This document shows, piece by piece, positions 19,904-29,183 of a stretch of 64,000 bases of DNA (its first letter is position 1; each line of letters begins with the position of its first letter). Origin of the DNA: Ectopseudomonas khazarica (lineage in GTDB: Bacteria; Pseudomonadota; Gammaproteobacteria; Pseudomonadales; Pseudomonadaceae); NCBI RefSeq assembly GCF_004521985.1, contig NZ_SBHZ01000017.1, positions 1-64,000 on the forward strand, given 5' to 3'. Under the pieces are notes generated by a model. That model was not told the DNA's origin. It ran no database searches and saw nothing but the letters and a program-made list of their open reading frames with translations. The translations under genes were made by a program, and so were the position numbers.

Positions 19904-21786
19904 TGTGTGGTATTAGTGGCGGTTACTGGCGCTCGCCTCCAGTCCAGCTCAAGCAGCAGATGAACGAATCGCTATTGGCTATGCGTCGACGTGGCCCGGA
20001 TCATCGCAGCTTTGAACTTATTTCCCAAATCACTGGGACGGTAGTTCTTGGGCACACGCGTCTGTCGATTATCGATCTGACAGCATCTGCTCAACAGCCA
20101 ATGTACTCAGCCGATCTTCGTTATGCCTTGGTTTTTAATGGTGAGATATATAACTATCTGGAGTTACGTGAAGAGCTTGTGGGCATCGGAGCTATCTTTC
20201 GTACTAATTCCGATACGGAGGTGCTTCTGCAGGCCTGGCAACGGTGGGGGCTGCAAGCACTTAACCGGCTAAAAGGCATGTTCGCCTTCGTAGTGTATGA
20301 CCGTCAGGAGCAGACATTGACGTGTGTACGCGACGCCTTTGGAATCAAGCCATTTTTTTATGCTATCAAAGAGTCACACTTCTGTTTTGCCTCCGAGTTG
20401 GCTGCGATTACACCTCTAATGGCGGAACGAGCCAGCCTGAACTGGCAACGTGCGTATGACTATCTAGTGCACGGCGAATATGACTTTGGTGAGGATTGTT
20501 TCGTTGAGGGCGTACGTACGCTCATGCCGGGTCATTTGTTGACGGTCGATCTGAACTCCGGGCGTGCAAGTGAGCCAGAGGCGTGGTGGAGGCCTTCGAT
20601 TGTCCAGACCGCAGATATTTCGTTCGCGGAGGCCTCAGAGAGGCTGCGTGATCTGTTTTTGGATAGTGTGCGCTTACATTTGCGCAGCGACGTCCCGCTT
20701 GGTGCCGCATTGTCAGGTGGTGTGGACTCTTCGGCAATTGTCTGTGCCATGCGCTATCTGGAACCAGATGCCAATATTCATACGTTTAGCTACATCGCGC
20801 GCGGTAGCTTGGTCAGTGAAGAAGCATGGGTAGACAAGGTCAACGGCCATGTTGGTGCGTCGCCTAACAAGATTGTGGTTTCTGCGCAGGAGCTGCTCGC
20901 CGACTTGCCGGATCTCATCGCTGCGCAGGGTGAGCCGTTCGGTAGTACCAGCATCTACGCTCAGTACCGGGTCTTTCAGGAAGCAAAGGCTAAGGGCATT
21001 ACAGTCACCCTAGAAGGGCAGGGGGCGGATGAACTGCACGGCGGCTACATTGGATATCCTGGTCAACGTATGCGCTCGATGCTCGATGAAGCCAGTGTGT
21101 TGCAAGCGTGGCGTTTTCTCACCGAGTGGAGCCAATGGCCTGGCCGGAATCGGCTAGAGGGACTTAAGCGCTTAGTAGGGGAGTTCAGTCATGGACGCGT
21201 GCATGACATGCTCAGGGCAGCCAATGGTATGCAGAGCTCGCCTGACTGGATTCGCGCAGATGTGCTGCGTGAAGGTGGCGTTCGCCTCGGGTATCCTGGC
21301 ATACATGGGGCTTTAAACGTACGTGGTAGGCGCTTGATGTGTGCTTTGGCTTCATCGGTTAGCCAACGCGGCCTGCTCGGTCTGCTGCGCCATGGAGACC
21401 GTAACTCTATGCGGTTTTCTGTTGAGAGCCGAGTGCCTTTTCTGACCACGGATATGGCCGACTTTATGTTCTCTTTGCCTGAGCATTATTTGGTTTCTCC
21501 TTCTGGCGAGACTAAGCACCTGTTGCGTGCGTCGTTGCGTGGCATCGTGCCAGATGAAGTACTTTACAGGCGTGACAAGGTTGGTTTTGCCACGCCTGAG
21601 CAGCAATGGTTAGTGGGCATGGCTGACGTCGTGCGACCCTGGCTTAAGACTGACTTAGGGTTGCCGTTCCTTGATCAATCAAAGTTGCTGGCACAGTTCG
21701 AGGAGGTTGTTGCGGGTAGACGTCCTTACAGTTGGCAGGTGTGGCGATGGATCAATTTCGCCCTGTGGTACAGAAACCTGCTCTAG
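19903..21786 (+). CDS. AsnB-like glutamine-dependent amidotransferase (second copy)
   Basis: 627 residues. GTG start fixed by the catalytic Cys2 (MCGISGGYW) and overlapping the previous stop by one base. Class II glutaminase domain (RRGPDHRSF, NGEIYNYLEL) and synthetase domain with SGGVDSSA at residues 271-278. It is clearly diverged from the first copy at 8777-10660, so this is not a recent duplication. It may amidate a second uronic acid, or a carboxyl group introduced by another enzyme of the cluster (inference). Confidence 0.85.
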   Translation: MCGISGGYWRSPPVQLKQQMNESLLAMRRRGPDHRSFELISQITGTVVLGHTRLSIIDLTASAQQPMYSADLRYALVFNGEIYNYLELREELVGIGAIFRTNSDTEVLLQAWQRWGLQALNRLKGMFAFVVYDRQEQTLTCVRDAFGIKPFFYAIKESHFCFASELAAITPLMAERASLNWQRAYDYLVHGEYDFGEDCFVEGVRTLMPGHLLTVDLNSGRASEPEAWWRPSIVQTADISFAEASERLRDLFLDSVRLHLRSDVPLGAALSGGVDSSAIVCAMRYLEPDANIHTFSYIARGSLVSEEAWVDKVNGHVGASPNKIVVSAQELLADLPDLIAAQGEPFGSTSIYAQYRVFQEAKAKGITVTLEGQGADELHGGYIGYPGQRMRSMLDEASVLQAWRFLTEWSQWPGRNRLEGLKRLVGEFSHGRVHDMLRAANGMQSSPDWIRADVLREGGVRLGYPGIHGALNVRGRRLMCALASSVSQRGLLGLLRHGDRNSMRFSVESRVPFLTTDMADFMFSLPEHYLVSPSGETKHLLRASLRGIVPDEVLYRRDKVGFATPEQQWLVGMADVVRPWLKTDLGLPFLDQSKLLAQFEEVVAGRRPYSWQVWRWINFALWYRNLL

Positions 21787-21796
21787 GGTGTAGTGA

Positions 21797-22996
21797 ATGA
21801 ACGCAAAAGTTGTACGTGTGCTGTACTTACATCCGGCCGCCGCATTCGGCGGTGCCTCCAAAAGCCTTATTGAACTCTTTACTTACTTGAGACGCGAGGG
21901 GGTAAGCGGTACGGTGGTGACCCCGGCGGGTCCTGTTTGTAAGGCGTTCCGCGATGCCGGTATGACTGTCAGGCCGGTGCGCGGCCTCAGTCAGTTTGAT
22001 AACACTCGCTACGGCCACTACCGCGGCCTACGTTGGATCATTTTGCTGCGTGAAGTCCTACTGTTGCCATTTAGCATCTTGGCAATATGGCGCTTGCGTA
22101 AAGAGCATTTTGATGTGCTGCATGTGAATGAAATTACCTTGTTGCCACTTGGGTTGCTGGCCAAATCGCTGTTACGCGTTCCGATGGTGGTACATGTGCG
22201 TTCCTTACAGCGCAGCCCAGGCAGTGGGCTGCGTACGCGGCTGCTCAACCGTTGGCTGAGGACATACGCCGACGCGGTGGTGGCTATCGATCACACTGTT
22301 CGGCAGACGCTAGATGCACAGCTTGATGTGCACATTGTGCATAACGGTTTGGGTATCGATAACTCTCCGCTATGCCAGGCCAGTAGCCATCGGGGTGTGG
22401 TCAAGATTGGATTTCTGGGCGTGCTGATTGCGCTCAAGGGGGTCTATGAGTTAGTTGACGCGATGCGCATTCTCAAGGAGCGAGGTGTCTCGGTTCACTG
22501 TTTGATTGCCGGAGAAAACGCTCGGCAGTTATCGGGATTTAAGGCGTGGGTGCTAGCCCGGCTGGGCTTTGCACGCGACGTGCGAGCAGATCTTGAGACG
22601 TTTATTGCTGACCATGACCTGCATTCTCATGTCAGCATGCTAGGATTCGTCGGCGATGTGCGCACTTTGTATCCGCAGCTCGATATACTCTGCTTCCCGT
22701 CCCATCTGGACGCTGCCGGCCGACCTGTATTCGAGGCAGCGTTTTATGCCATTCCAAGCGTTGTAGCAGTTCAGGAGCCGGTGCCTGATGCGATCGTCCA
22801 TGAGGTAACCGGGCTTGCGATCCCTCGTCCCGATCCAGTGTTGATAGCCGATGCTCTGCAGCGTCTAGCCGAGGACCCAGCATTGCGCCGGCAATTGGGT
22901 TGCCAGGCGCAAACATGGGCTCATGAGAATTTCGCGATAAGCTCCAATGCCAGTTCGATGCATGGTGTATATCTCGCTCAGCTCGCCGACAAATAG
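21797..22996 (+). CDS. Glycosyltransferase family 4
   Basis: 399 residues. N-terminal LYLHPAAAFGGASKSLIELF is the glycine-rich acceptor-side loop of GT4 enzymes; the donor domain contains KIGFLGVLIALKGVYELVDA and CFPSHLDAAGRPVFEAAFYA, the latter carrying the E-x7-type motif region. Presumably adds a sugar to the O-unit. It does not share the HAPN/S-R-KG motif of the three related transferases upstream. Confidence 0.83.
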   Translation: MNAKVVRVLYLHPAAAFGGASKSLIELFTYLRREGVSGTVVTPAGPVCKAFRDAGMTVRPVRGLSQFDNTRYGHYRGLRWIILLREVLLLPFSILAIWRLRKEHFDVLHVNEITLLPLGLLAKSLLRVPMVVHVRSLQRSPGSGLRTRLLNRWLRTYADAVVAIDHTVRQTLDAQLDVHIVHNGLGIDNSPLCQASSHRGVVKIGFLGVLIALKGVYELVDAMRILKERGVSVHCLIAGENARQLSGFKAWVLARLGFARDVRADLETFIADHDLHSHVSMLGFVGDVRTLYPQLDILCFPSHLDAAGRPVFEAAFYAIPSVVAVQEPVPDAIVHEVTGLAIPRPDPVLIADALQRLAEDPALRRQLGCQAQTWAHENFAISSNASSMHGVYLAQLADK

Positions 22997-23010
22997 GGAA
23001 GCCCCGCACA

Positions 23011-24120
23011 ATGATGGATGTCGATTGCCTGGTGGTGGGCGCTGGAGTTATTGGTTTGGCGTGTGCTGCGCAAATGGCCCGGGCCGGGAGCAGCGTCATA
23101 CTGGTCGAGCAGGAGTGCCGGATTGGTGAGCACACCTCAAGCCGTAATTCCGAGGTTATACATGCTGGGATCTATTACCCGCCTGACTCGCTGAAAGCAC
23201 GGCTGTGCGTTGAGGGGCGCGAGTTGTTGTACCGCTGGTGTCAAATGCATGGTGTGAACCATCGGCGTATTGGCAAGCTTCTGGTGGCTGTCACAGATGC
23301 AGAGGTCCCCGCATTGGAGGCGATACAGGCTAATGCCCGTCAGTCGGGTGTGGAAAGTCTCGAAGTTGTTTCGCAGAAGCGTTTGTACGAATTGGAGCCT
23401 GCTGTTGTCGGTGTGGCGGGGCTGCTTTCCCCGCAGACCGGCATCATCGATAGCCATGCCTACATGGAGTCCTTGCTCGCCGAGGCGCAACGCTATGGTG
23501 CTGATCTGGCGCTTGATACGCGTGTTGATCATGTTTTTCTCACTGCGCAAGGTTGGCGTGTAGAAGGGCTTAGTTGTGGTGAGCGCTTCTGTATTCATGC
23601 CCGTTCTGTGATAAATGCATCAGGTTTGTTTGCTAGTCAGTTTGCTGAGAAGGTCGAGGGGCTTGATGCAGCGTATGTGCCTGCTACGTATTGGTGCCAA
23701 GGCAGGTATTTCGGGTATGCTGGGCGGCCACCCTTCAAGCATTTGGTCTATCCGATGCCGGAGGCCAACACTGCCGGGTTGGGTATCCACGCGACGTTAG
23801 ATCTGGGCGGGCAGGTGCGCTTTGGTCCGGATGTAGCCTGGACTGATGCGCTGGATTATCAAGTAGATGAGTCTCTTCGCGAATCTTTTGCGCGGGCTAT
23901 TTTCAGATACTTCCCTTCGCTTAACACCGCTAGGTTGATAGCTGGCTACAGCGGGATAAGGCCAAAGCTTTCTGCTCCAGGTCACCCGGCAGCAGATTTC
24001 AGTATTCAAGGTCCGCAAGTTCATGGGTTGCCAGGGTTGGTCAATCTCTTCGGCATTGAATCTCCAGGGCTGACTGCCAGTCTCGCGATTGCCCGATACG
24101 TTTCTCTGCTTCTTGATTGA
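23011..24120 (+). CDS. FAD-dependent oxidoreductase, LhgO/DAO-like
   Basis: 369 residues. FAD-binding motif VVGAGVIGLACAAQMARAG at the N-terminus, then HTSSRNSEVIHAGIYYP, a signature of the L-2-hydroxyglutarate oxidase (LhgO) branch of the DAO family, and a C-terminal GIESPGLTASLAIA. Expected to oxidise a 2-hydroxy acid or an amine with FAD. Such an enzyme is unusual in an O-antigen locus; it may make a substituent (keto or hydroxy acid) or be a passenger. Two ATG codons (23011, 23014) are possible. Confidence 0.75.
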   Translation: MMDVDCLVVGAGVIGLACAAQMARAGSSVILVEQECRIGEHTSSRNSEVIHAGIYYPPDSLKARLCVEGRELLYRWCQMHGVNHRRIGKLLVAVTDAEVPALEAIQANARQSGVESLEVVSQKRLYELEPAVVGVAGLLSPQTGIIDSHAYMESLLAEAQRYGADLALDTRVDHVFLTAQGWRVEGLSCGERFCIHARSVINASGLFASQFAEKVEGLDAAYVPATYWCQGRYFGYAGRPPFKHLVYPMPEANTAGLGIHATLDLGGQVRFGPDVAWTDALDYQVDESLRESFARAIFRYFPSLNTARLIAGYSGIRPKLSAPGHPAADFSIQGPQVHGLPGLVNLFGIESPGLTASLAIARYVSLLLD

Positions 24121-24135
24121 GTCATCTGATTTTCC

Positions 24136-25344
24136 ATGAAGATTCTCGTAGTTTCACAGTATTTCTGGCCCGAAAGCTTCATTATCAACGAGATTGTACG
24201 TACGTTGGATGAGCAAGGGCATGAGGTGGTTGTTGCCACTGGTAAACCCAACTATCCAGACGGAAACATCTTTGAAGGGTATCGTGCGTGGGGAACTCAG
24301 CGGGAGCTTTATCTTGACCGTATTGAGATAGTACGGGTTCCTCTATGGCCCAGAGGGGGCGGTGGAGCTCGAAATTTAGTGCTAAATTACCTATCTTTTA
24401 TTTTTTCAGGGCTGGTTTTTCTTCCTTGTTTGCTGCGTAAGCGACAGTTTGACTCGATACTGGTTTTCGCGCCATCGCCGATTTTGCAAGCAATACCTGC
24501 AATATTCCTGAAAATGCTCAAGCGTGCAAAGTTGACACTGTGGGTTCAGGATCTTTGGCCGGACAGTCTAGCTGCAACGGGATTTGTAAAGAATAGATTG
24601 GCGCTCCGTTTGGTTGGTCTTGTGGTTAAAGGTATCTATGCGTGCTGCGATACATTGCTTGTGCAGTCACGTGCTTTTTTTGAGCCCGTTTCCCGTTATG
24701 CCCCTGCAAGTAAGATTGTTTATTTCCCCAATTTAATGAGTTCTGATCCCGTGCCTGCTTTGCAGGAGGTTCCTAAAGAGTTGGGGGACTTGCTGAGGAA
24801 GTACTTCTGTGTGGTTTTTGCCGGTAATCTTGGCACTGTTCAGGCTCTTGATACTCTAATAGAGGCTGCCGTTGAATTGCAGGATGAGCCGAGCTTTCGC
24901 TTGGTCTTGATTGGTAGCGGAAGTCGTTTGGCGTGGCTAGAGGACCAGCGGCACTCTCGTGGCCTAGATAATGTGGTATTGCCAGGGCGTTTCCCTATGG
25001 ACGTAATGCCATCGATATTCGAGTGCTCATCTGCCTTGCTCGTCTCGCTCAATGATGACGAAATATTTTCCCAGACAGTACCTAGTAAGGTTCAAGCTTA
25101 TCTTGCGGCGGGTAAGCCTATTATCGCAAGCCTGAGTGGTGAGGGTGCTCGCGTGATACTTGAAGCTGGTGCAGGTCTTACTTCCGCCGCTGGGCAGGTG
25201 CAACCCTTGGTTGAAAATATCAGGCGGATGATGCACATGAGTCCAGATCAGCGAGAGGAAATCGGGGCGGCTGGTAGAATATTCTTCAATGAGAATTTCG
25301 AGATTCGTGAGCAAGTCTTAAAGCTTTCAGAGATTCTTTCCTGA
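24136..25344 (+). CDS. wbuB: WbuB-like glycosyltransferase (L-FucNAc/L-QuiNAc transferase)
   Basis: 402 residues, GT4 family. KILVVSQYFWPESFIINEIV, VVVATGKPNYPDG and LWVQDLWPDSLAATG are characteristic of WbuB, which transfers an N-acetyl-L-6-deoxyhexosamine in E. coli O26-type loci. The distal genes here (28211-31314) make just such a donor, so the assignment fits the context. The late motif is FSQTVPSKVQAYLAAGKPI. Base composition is AT-richer than that of the flanking conserved genes. Confidence 0.82.
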   Translation: MKILVVSQYFWPESFIINEIVRTLDEQGHEVVVATGKPNYPDGNIFEGYRAWGTQRELYLDRIEIVRVPLWPRGGGGARNLVLNYLSFIFSGLVFLPCLLRKRQFDSILVFAPSPILQAIPAIFLKMLKRAKLTLWVQDLWPDSLAATGFVKNRLALRLVGLVVKGIYACCDTLLVQSRAFFEPVSRYAPASKIVYFPNLMSSDPVPALQEVPKELGDLLRKYFCVVFAGNLGTVQALDTLIEAAVELQDEPSFRLVLIGSGSRLAWLEDQRHSRGLDNVVLPGRFPMDVMPSIFECSSALLVSLNDDEIFSQTVPSKVQAYLAAGKPIIASLSGEGARVILEAGAGLTSAAGQVQPLVENIRRMMHMSPDQREEIGAAGRIFFNENFEIREQVLKLSEILS

Positions 25345-25362
25345 TTTTGTGGATTTGCTTAT

Positions 25363-26709
25363 ATGCGTAGGGTGGGCTGCTTGGTGAATGATTCTTTGTG
25401 GGTAAGGGCTTATCCGGTCTGTTTGGTGTTGTTGGTTTATCTTCCCGCAGCCTTGTTAGGGGTGTTGCTGTTTAGAGATGTTAGTTCGCTTGAGTTTCTC
25501 GTGTTGTTGGTTGTGTTTTCCGGTGTCTATATTTATACGTTTGGTTTCTTTGCTAGGGTTTATGCGTGCCTGGTTTCTGTCCTGGGCAAGTTTTTCCATG
25601 TGTCTAGGCGTTTATGGGTTTCTTTGGCTGTCACTGCTCTCCTGATTTACATGGCTACTATGGTGGTTGCTATTTGGATCAGTGAGTCGATTCCTTTGCT
25701 GGTTGCCCTGCAGGGCGGTAGTGTCATGGAAATAGCGCATGCGCGCAGCCAGTTTCTCGCGGGCCTGGTTGGGTGGGAGAGCTTGCTGCGCTATTCGGCT
25801 TTTATCATGGGGCGCTCTGTGATGCCGCTTATTCTGGTCGCGGCATTTGTTTTGCAGCTTCGTGGTCGGTATTTGCTAATGGCTCTATTGCTAGGGTTGT
25901 CGGTGCTTGCTATGGAGAAAGCAGCGCCAATATTTGTATTGCTTCCGCTAGTATTTAATTACGCCATGAAGCGTAACTGGGTTGCGTTGACAAGCTCGCT
26001 GTCTTTGATGCTTGTGGGTGTTTTGATGGTTTCGTTTCTCGCGATGGGGGGGAATGCGAAGTCGACGGATATGAATGCTGTTAACCTGTCATCGTCTTCG
26101 GTTGCGCCTGCTATGAGTGTGCCTGAGGGGATGCCAATTCAAGAGGCAATGGGTGATCCTGCGCGCTATCTATTGCCTTATTACCTACATAACTATTTCA
26201 ATGACTCCCCGTATCACTTTAATCCTCATGTGCTCCCTGCTAAGGTCACGCTGTTGCTTAATCGAATTGGTTGGGTGCCTTACATAACCGCTTACGACTG
26301 GCTTGAGTTTCACCGTGTTGTTATGCACGGTAAATTAACAATGGGGCGATCAATTAGTTTTGTGCACTTGCTCTATGGGGAGCCAAAGATGCAGTTGGAG
26401 AAAATGGTTTATGTATATGAGTATGGCGCTTCTCCTGGTGGTGGGGGTGCCTCTAATACAATATTTTTTGTGGATGCAAAGTTGGCTTTCGGGTGGTTGG
26501 GGGTGGTTATTTATTGTTTGGTTTTTACATTCTGCGCGGCATGCATTTTCTCATCAGGTAGCCATGTTCTAGTTGTTTCGAGTGTCGTTTGCTTCTTTAT
26601 TGCCTCCGTGAGCTCCTTGACTGCTACGCTTTTGAGTGGGGGGTTATTCATCTACGTGGTTCTGTCATTGTTATTGGGCTGCACGGTTCGAGAGAATACC
26701 CCTATATGA
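25363..26709 (+). CDS. wzy: Candidate O-antigen polymerase Wzy
   Basis: 448 residues with about ten hydrophobic segments and one large periplasmic loop (roughly residues 230-360), the usual Wzy topology. Wzy proteins have little sequence conservation, so the call rests on topology, on position among transferase and flippase genes, and on there being no other candidate in the locus. Stop overlaps the next start by 4 bases (ATGA). A GTG at 25384 is an alternative start. Confidence 0.7.
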   Translation: MRRVGCLVNDSLWVRAYPVCLVLLVYLPAALLGVLLFRDVSSLEFLVLLVVFSGVYIYTFGFFARVYACLVSVLGKFFHVSRRLWVSLAVTALLIYMATMVVAIWISESIPLLVALQGGSVMEIAHARSQFLAGLVGWESLLRYSAFIMGRSVMPLILVAAFVLQLRGRYLLMALLLGLSVLAMEKAAPIFVLLPLVFNYAMKRNWVALTSSLSLMLVGVLMVSFLAMGGNAKSTDMNAVNLSSSSVAPAMSVPEGMPIQEAMGDPARYLLPYYLHNYFNDSPYHFNPHVLPAKVTLLLNRIGWVPYITAYDWLEFHRVVMHGKLTMGRSISFVHLLYGEPKMQLEKMVYVYEYGASPGGGGASNTIFFVDAKLAFGWLGVVIYCLVFTFCAACIFSSGSHVLVVSSVVCFFIASVSSLTATLLSGGLFIYVVLSLLLGCTVRENTPI

Positions 26710-28187
26710 AGCAGGGGATGGCATTGTCGACCTTCAAAACAGCCAGTGGGCAATTTCTTGGTTTATTGTTTGGTGCCGCGGCGATGAAGATTCTCGCCGT
26801 TCTTGCAGGTCCTGCGGGTGTTGGCCTGTATTCAGTTCTCCGTCAATTACAGCAAATACTATCTTCAGTGGCATCGCTGGGGGGGCAAAACGCTATTGTG
26901 CAGGGCTTGAGTACTCTCTCTGGGCGGGATAGGGAACGTTTTTTTGTTTCGACTCTTTATATGTTTTTGATGACGAGTCTGCTTGTGGGCGGGCTTGTCA
27001 TGATTTTTTCTGAAGTGATAGCAGGTTGGGTGCTCGCTGGTGAACACGTGGCGGCGATACGTTGGTTGGTGGTGCCTATTGTTCTAGGGGCGTTGTTGTT
27101 TTTCTTTCGAGGTGTTTTGACCTCTGATATGCAATACGGCGCTGTGGCGTTTATTAATATGCTTACAGGTCTAGGTGCTGCAGTTGTGGCGGTCCCTTCT
27201 GGTTTTGCATTTGTATACGGTTATCCTGAGTTTTTGGTGTTTATGTTGGGCGGGACTGTTATTCCGCCGTTGATGTTTGCATTTTTCTATGTGCGCCGCT
27301 TGGGATATCTCCGTAATCTGAGTTCGTTTGCTCCATCTGTGGTGAGTAGGTATTCGATTTCGAAATTTCTCGAGGTCGCACTGCCTCTATTGCTTTCGTT
27401 GGTGCTAACTCTAGGTTGTGTTTTGGTGGTCCGAGCTAAAGCTGTGCACCTGTACGGACTCGAGGGGGCGGGGTTGTTCGATGCTGCCTGGAGTGTCAGT
27501 GCCATGTACTTAGCTCTCTTTCTCGCTTCTTTGCAAAGCTATCTGCTACCCGAGCTTAGCAAGACTGAAAAGGGCCCTGCACTGCAGTCGGCCCTGTCAA
27601 GGGCGTTTCATTTTGCGTTGATTTTATCGTTGCCGCTTATTGTAGGTTTGGTTGTGCTCAAACCGTTGGTCATGAGCTTACTTTTCAGTGAGGCGTTTAG
27701 TCCTGCCCTCGATGTGCTGCGATGGGTGCTGCTAGGTGATTTCGTGCGTGTGCTCGGCTGGGTGATTTCTACTACGTTGATTGCGCGCGCTGATATGAAG
27801 GGTTTTGCTCTGGCCGAGGCATTATGGAGCATGATTTTTGTATCACTCGCTTGGGTGCTGTTGCCGTTGGGCATCGAATGGATTGGTGTTGCGTACCTTG
27901 TGGGGTATGTGGCTTACCTGGGCTTATTGAGTCATCGCTTGTGGCAGTTGCACGGCGTACGTTTGGAAGCGCGCCGTGTGGGGCAGTGGTTAGCCGGCTT
28001 GTCAATCGTTATCGTAACCTCTTGGTTGTGCTGGGATGGGCAGGCCGTCATGTCATGGACAATCATCCTGATCTTTCCTGCGTTCTTCTTTAGTTTCTAC
28101 ATCATGCAATCAGACGAGCGTCAGTTTGCGTTACACTTGGTTGGCCGCAGTTTTGGACTACTAAAACGGTATTTTGGCCAGCGCTGA
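26706..28187 (+). CDS. Second Wzx/MOP-type polysaccharide exporter
   Basis: 493 residues with about 12 hydrophobic segments; begins MALSTFKTASGQFLGLLFGA and resembles O-antigen translocases of the MOP family. The frame is open upstream to 26589, but the ATG at 26706 overlapping the wzy stop is chosen because the preceding residues are not membrane-protein-like and overlap wzy. Paired with wzy and next to wbuB, it is a serious alternative to the protein at 15193 as the true O-unit flippase. Confidence 0.78.
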   Translation: MKQGMALSTFKTASGQFLGLLFGAAAMKILAVLAGPAGVGLYSVLRQLQQILSSVASLGGQNAIVQGLSTLSGRDRERFFVSTLYMFLMTSLLVGGLVMIFSEVIAGWVLAGEHVAAIRWLVVPIVLGALLFFFRGVLTSDMQYGAVAFINMLTGLGAAVVAVPSGFAFVYGYPEFLVFMLGGTVIPPLMFAFFYVRRLGYLRNLSSFAPSVVSRYSISKFLEVALPLLLSLVLTLGCVLVVRAKAVHLYGLEGAGLFDAAWSVSAMYLALFLASLQSYLLPELSKTEKGPALQSALSRAFHFALILSLPLIVGLVVLKPLVMSLLFSEAFSPALDVLRWVLLGDFVRVLGWVISTTLIARADMKGFALAEALWSMIFVSLAWVLLPLGIEWIGVAYLVGYVAYLGLLSHRLWQLHGVRLEARRVGQWLAGLSIVIVTSWLCWDGQAVMSWTIILIFPAFFFSFYIMQSDERQFALHLVGRSFGLLKRYFGQR

Positions 28188-28210
28188 GTGGCCTAGGTTT
28201 GAGGGGTGTA

Positions 28211-29068
28211 ATGAGAATTTTGGTTCTGGGTGTCACGGGCATGCTGGGTAATGCGGTTTTTCGTGTGTTCAGCGCAGATCCTGCTTACGAGGCGTGGGGG
28301 ACATTACGTAGCCATAGTGGCTTGCAGTACTTTCCGCCAGATAGCCATGCTTTCCTCGTTACTGGTGTGGATGTGCTTGATCAGGATGCCCTGGTGTCTG
28401 TTTTGGGCAAGGTTCGCCCGGACGTGGTGATCAATTGTGTGGGGCTGATTAAGCAGCTGGCAGACGCCAAGGATCCACTCACCGCTCTGCCTATCAACGC
28501 CATGTTGCCGCATCGCCTTGCCCGTCTGTGTGTTCTGATTGGTGCCCGATTGATTCATGTGAGCACTGACTGCGTTTTCTCAGGCCGTAAAGGGGGGTAT
28601 AAGGAGAGCGACCTTTCCGATGCAGAGGATCTGTATGGTAAATCCAAGTACATCGGCGAAGTACATGATCTCGCCGGTACAATTACCTTGCGGACGTCGA
28701 TTATTGGTCGCGAACTGAGCTCCAGCCACGCATTGGTCGATTGGTTCTTGTCGCAGGAAGGGCCGGTTCGCGGTTTCAGCAAGGCAGTATTTTCCGGTCT
28801 GCCTACCGTGGAGCTGGCCCGGGTGATGAAAGATTTCGTAATTCCCAACCCCGCCCTCAACGGGCTATATCACGTCGCAGCAGCGCCGATTACCAAGCTG
28901 GAGCTGCTTCGACTGGTTGCTCGCCAGTATTGTAAGCAGATCGAAATCAGGCCGGATGATGCGTTGGTTATTGATCGGTCTCTGGATGGTTCACGTTTTC
29001 GCGAAGCTACAGGCTATATAGCACCTGACTGGCCGCAGCTGGTCCATGGCATGCATGCCGATCATTAG
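28211..29068 (+). CDS. wbvR: RmlD-like UDP-4-keto-6-deoxy-HexNAc reductase (WbvR type)
   Basis: 285 residues, RmlD-type SDR: RILVLGVTGMLGNAVFRVF at the start, STDCVFSGRKGGYKESD, and Tyr-x3-Lys in LYGKSKYIGE. Length and type fit WbvR, the 4-reductase of the UDP-L-QuiNAc pathway, rather than the longer WbjC/FnlB/CapF reductase of UDP-L-FucNAc, which carries an extra C-terminal cupin domain. ATG at 28211 with GAGGGG upstream. It acts between the WbjB-type dehydratase and WbjD-type epimerase encoded just after it. Confidence 0.75.
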   Translation: MRILVLGVTGMLGNAVFRVFSADPAYEAWGTLRSHSGLQYFPPDSHAFLVTGVDVLDQDALVSVLGKVRPDVVINCVGLIKQLADAKDPLTALPINAMLPHRLARLCVLIGARLIHVSTDCVFSGRKGGYKESDLSDAEDLYGKSKYIGEVHDLAGTITLRTSIIGRELSSSHALVDWFLSQEGPVRGFSKAVFSGLPTVELARVMKDFVIPNPALNGLYHVAAAPITKLELLRLVARQYCKQIEIRPDDALVIDRSLDGSRFREATGYIAPDWPQLVHGMHADH

Positions 29069-29183
29069 TCTGTAGCTTCTATTCAGAGCCATGCTGGTAG
29101 CTACTCTGAGTCAAGCTCTATTCACAGTGTTTTTTATATGTAAGTGCAGGGCAGTGGCCGGCATGTATCACCAGGAATTTGCT

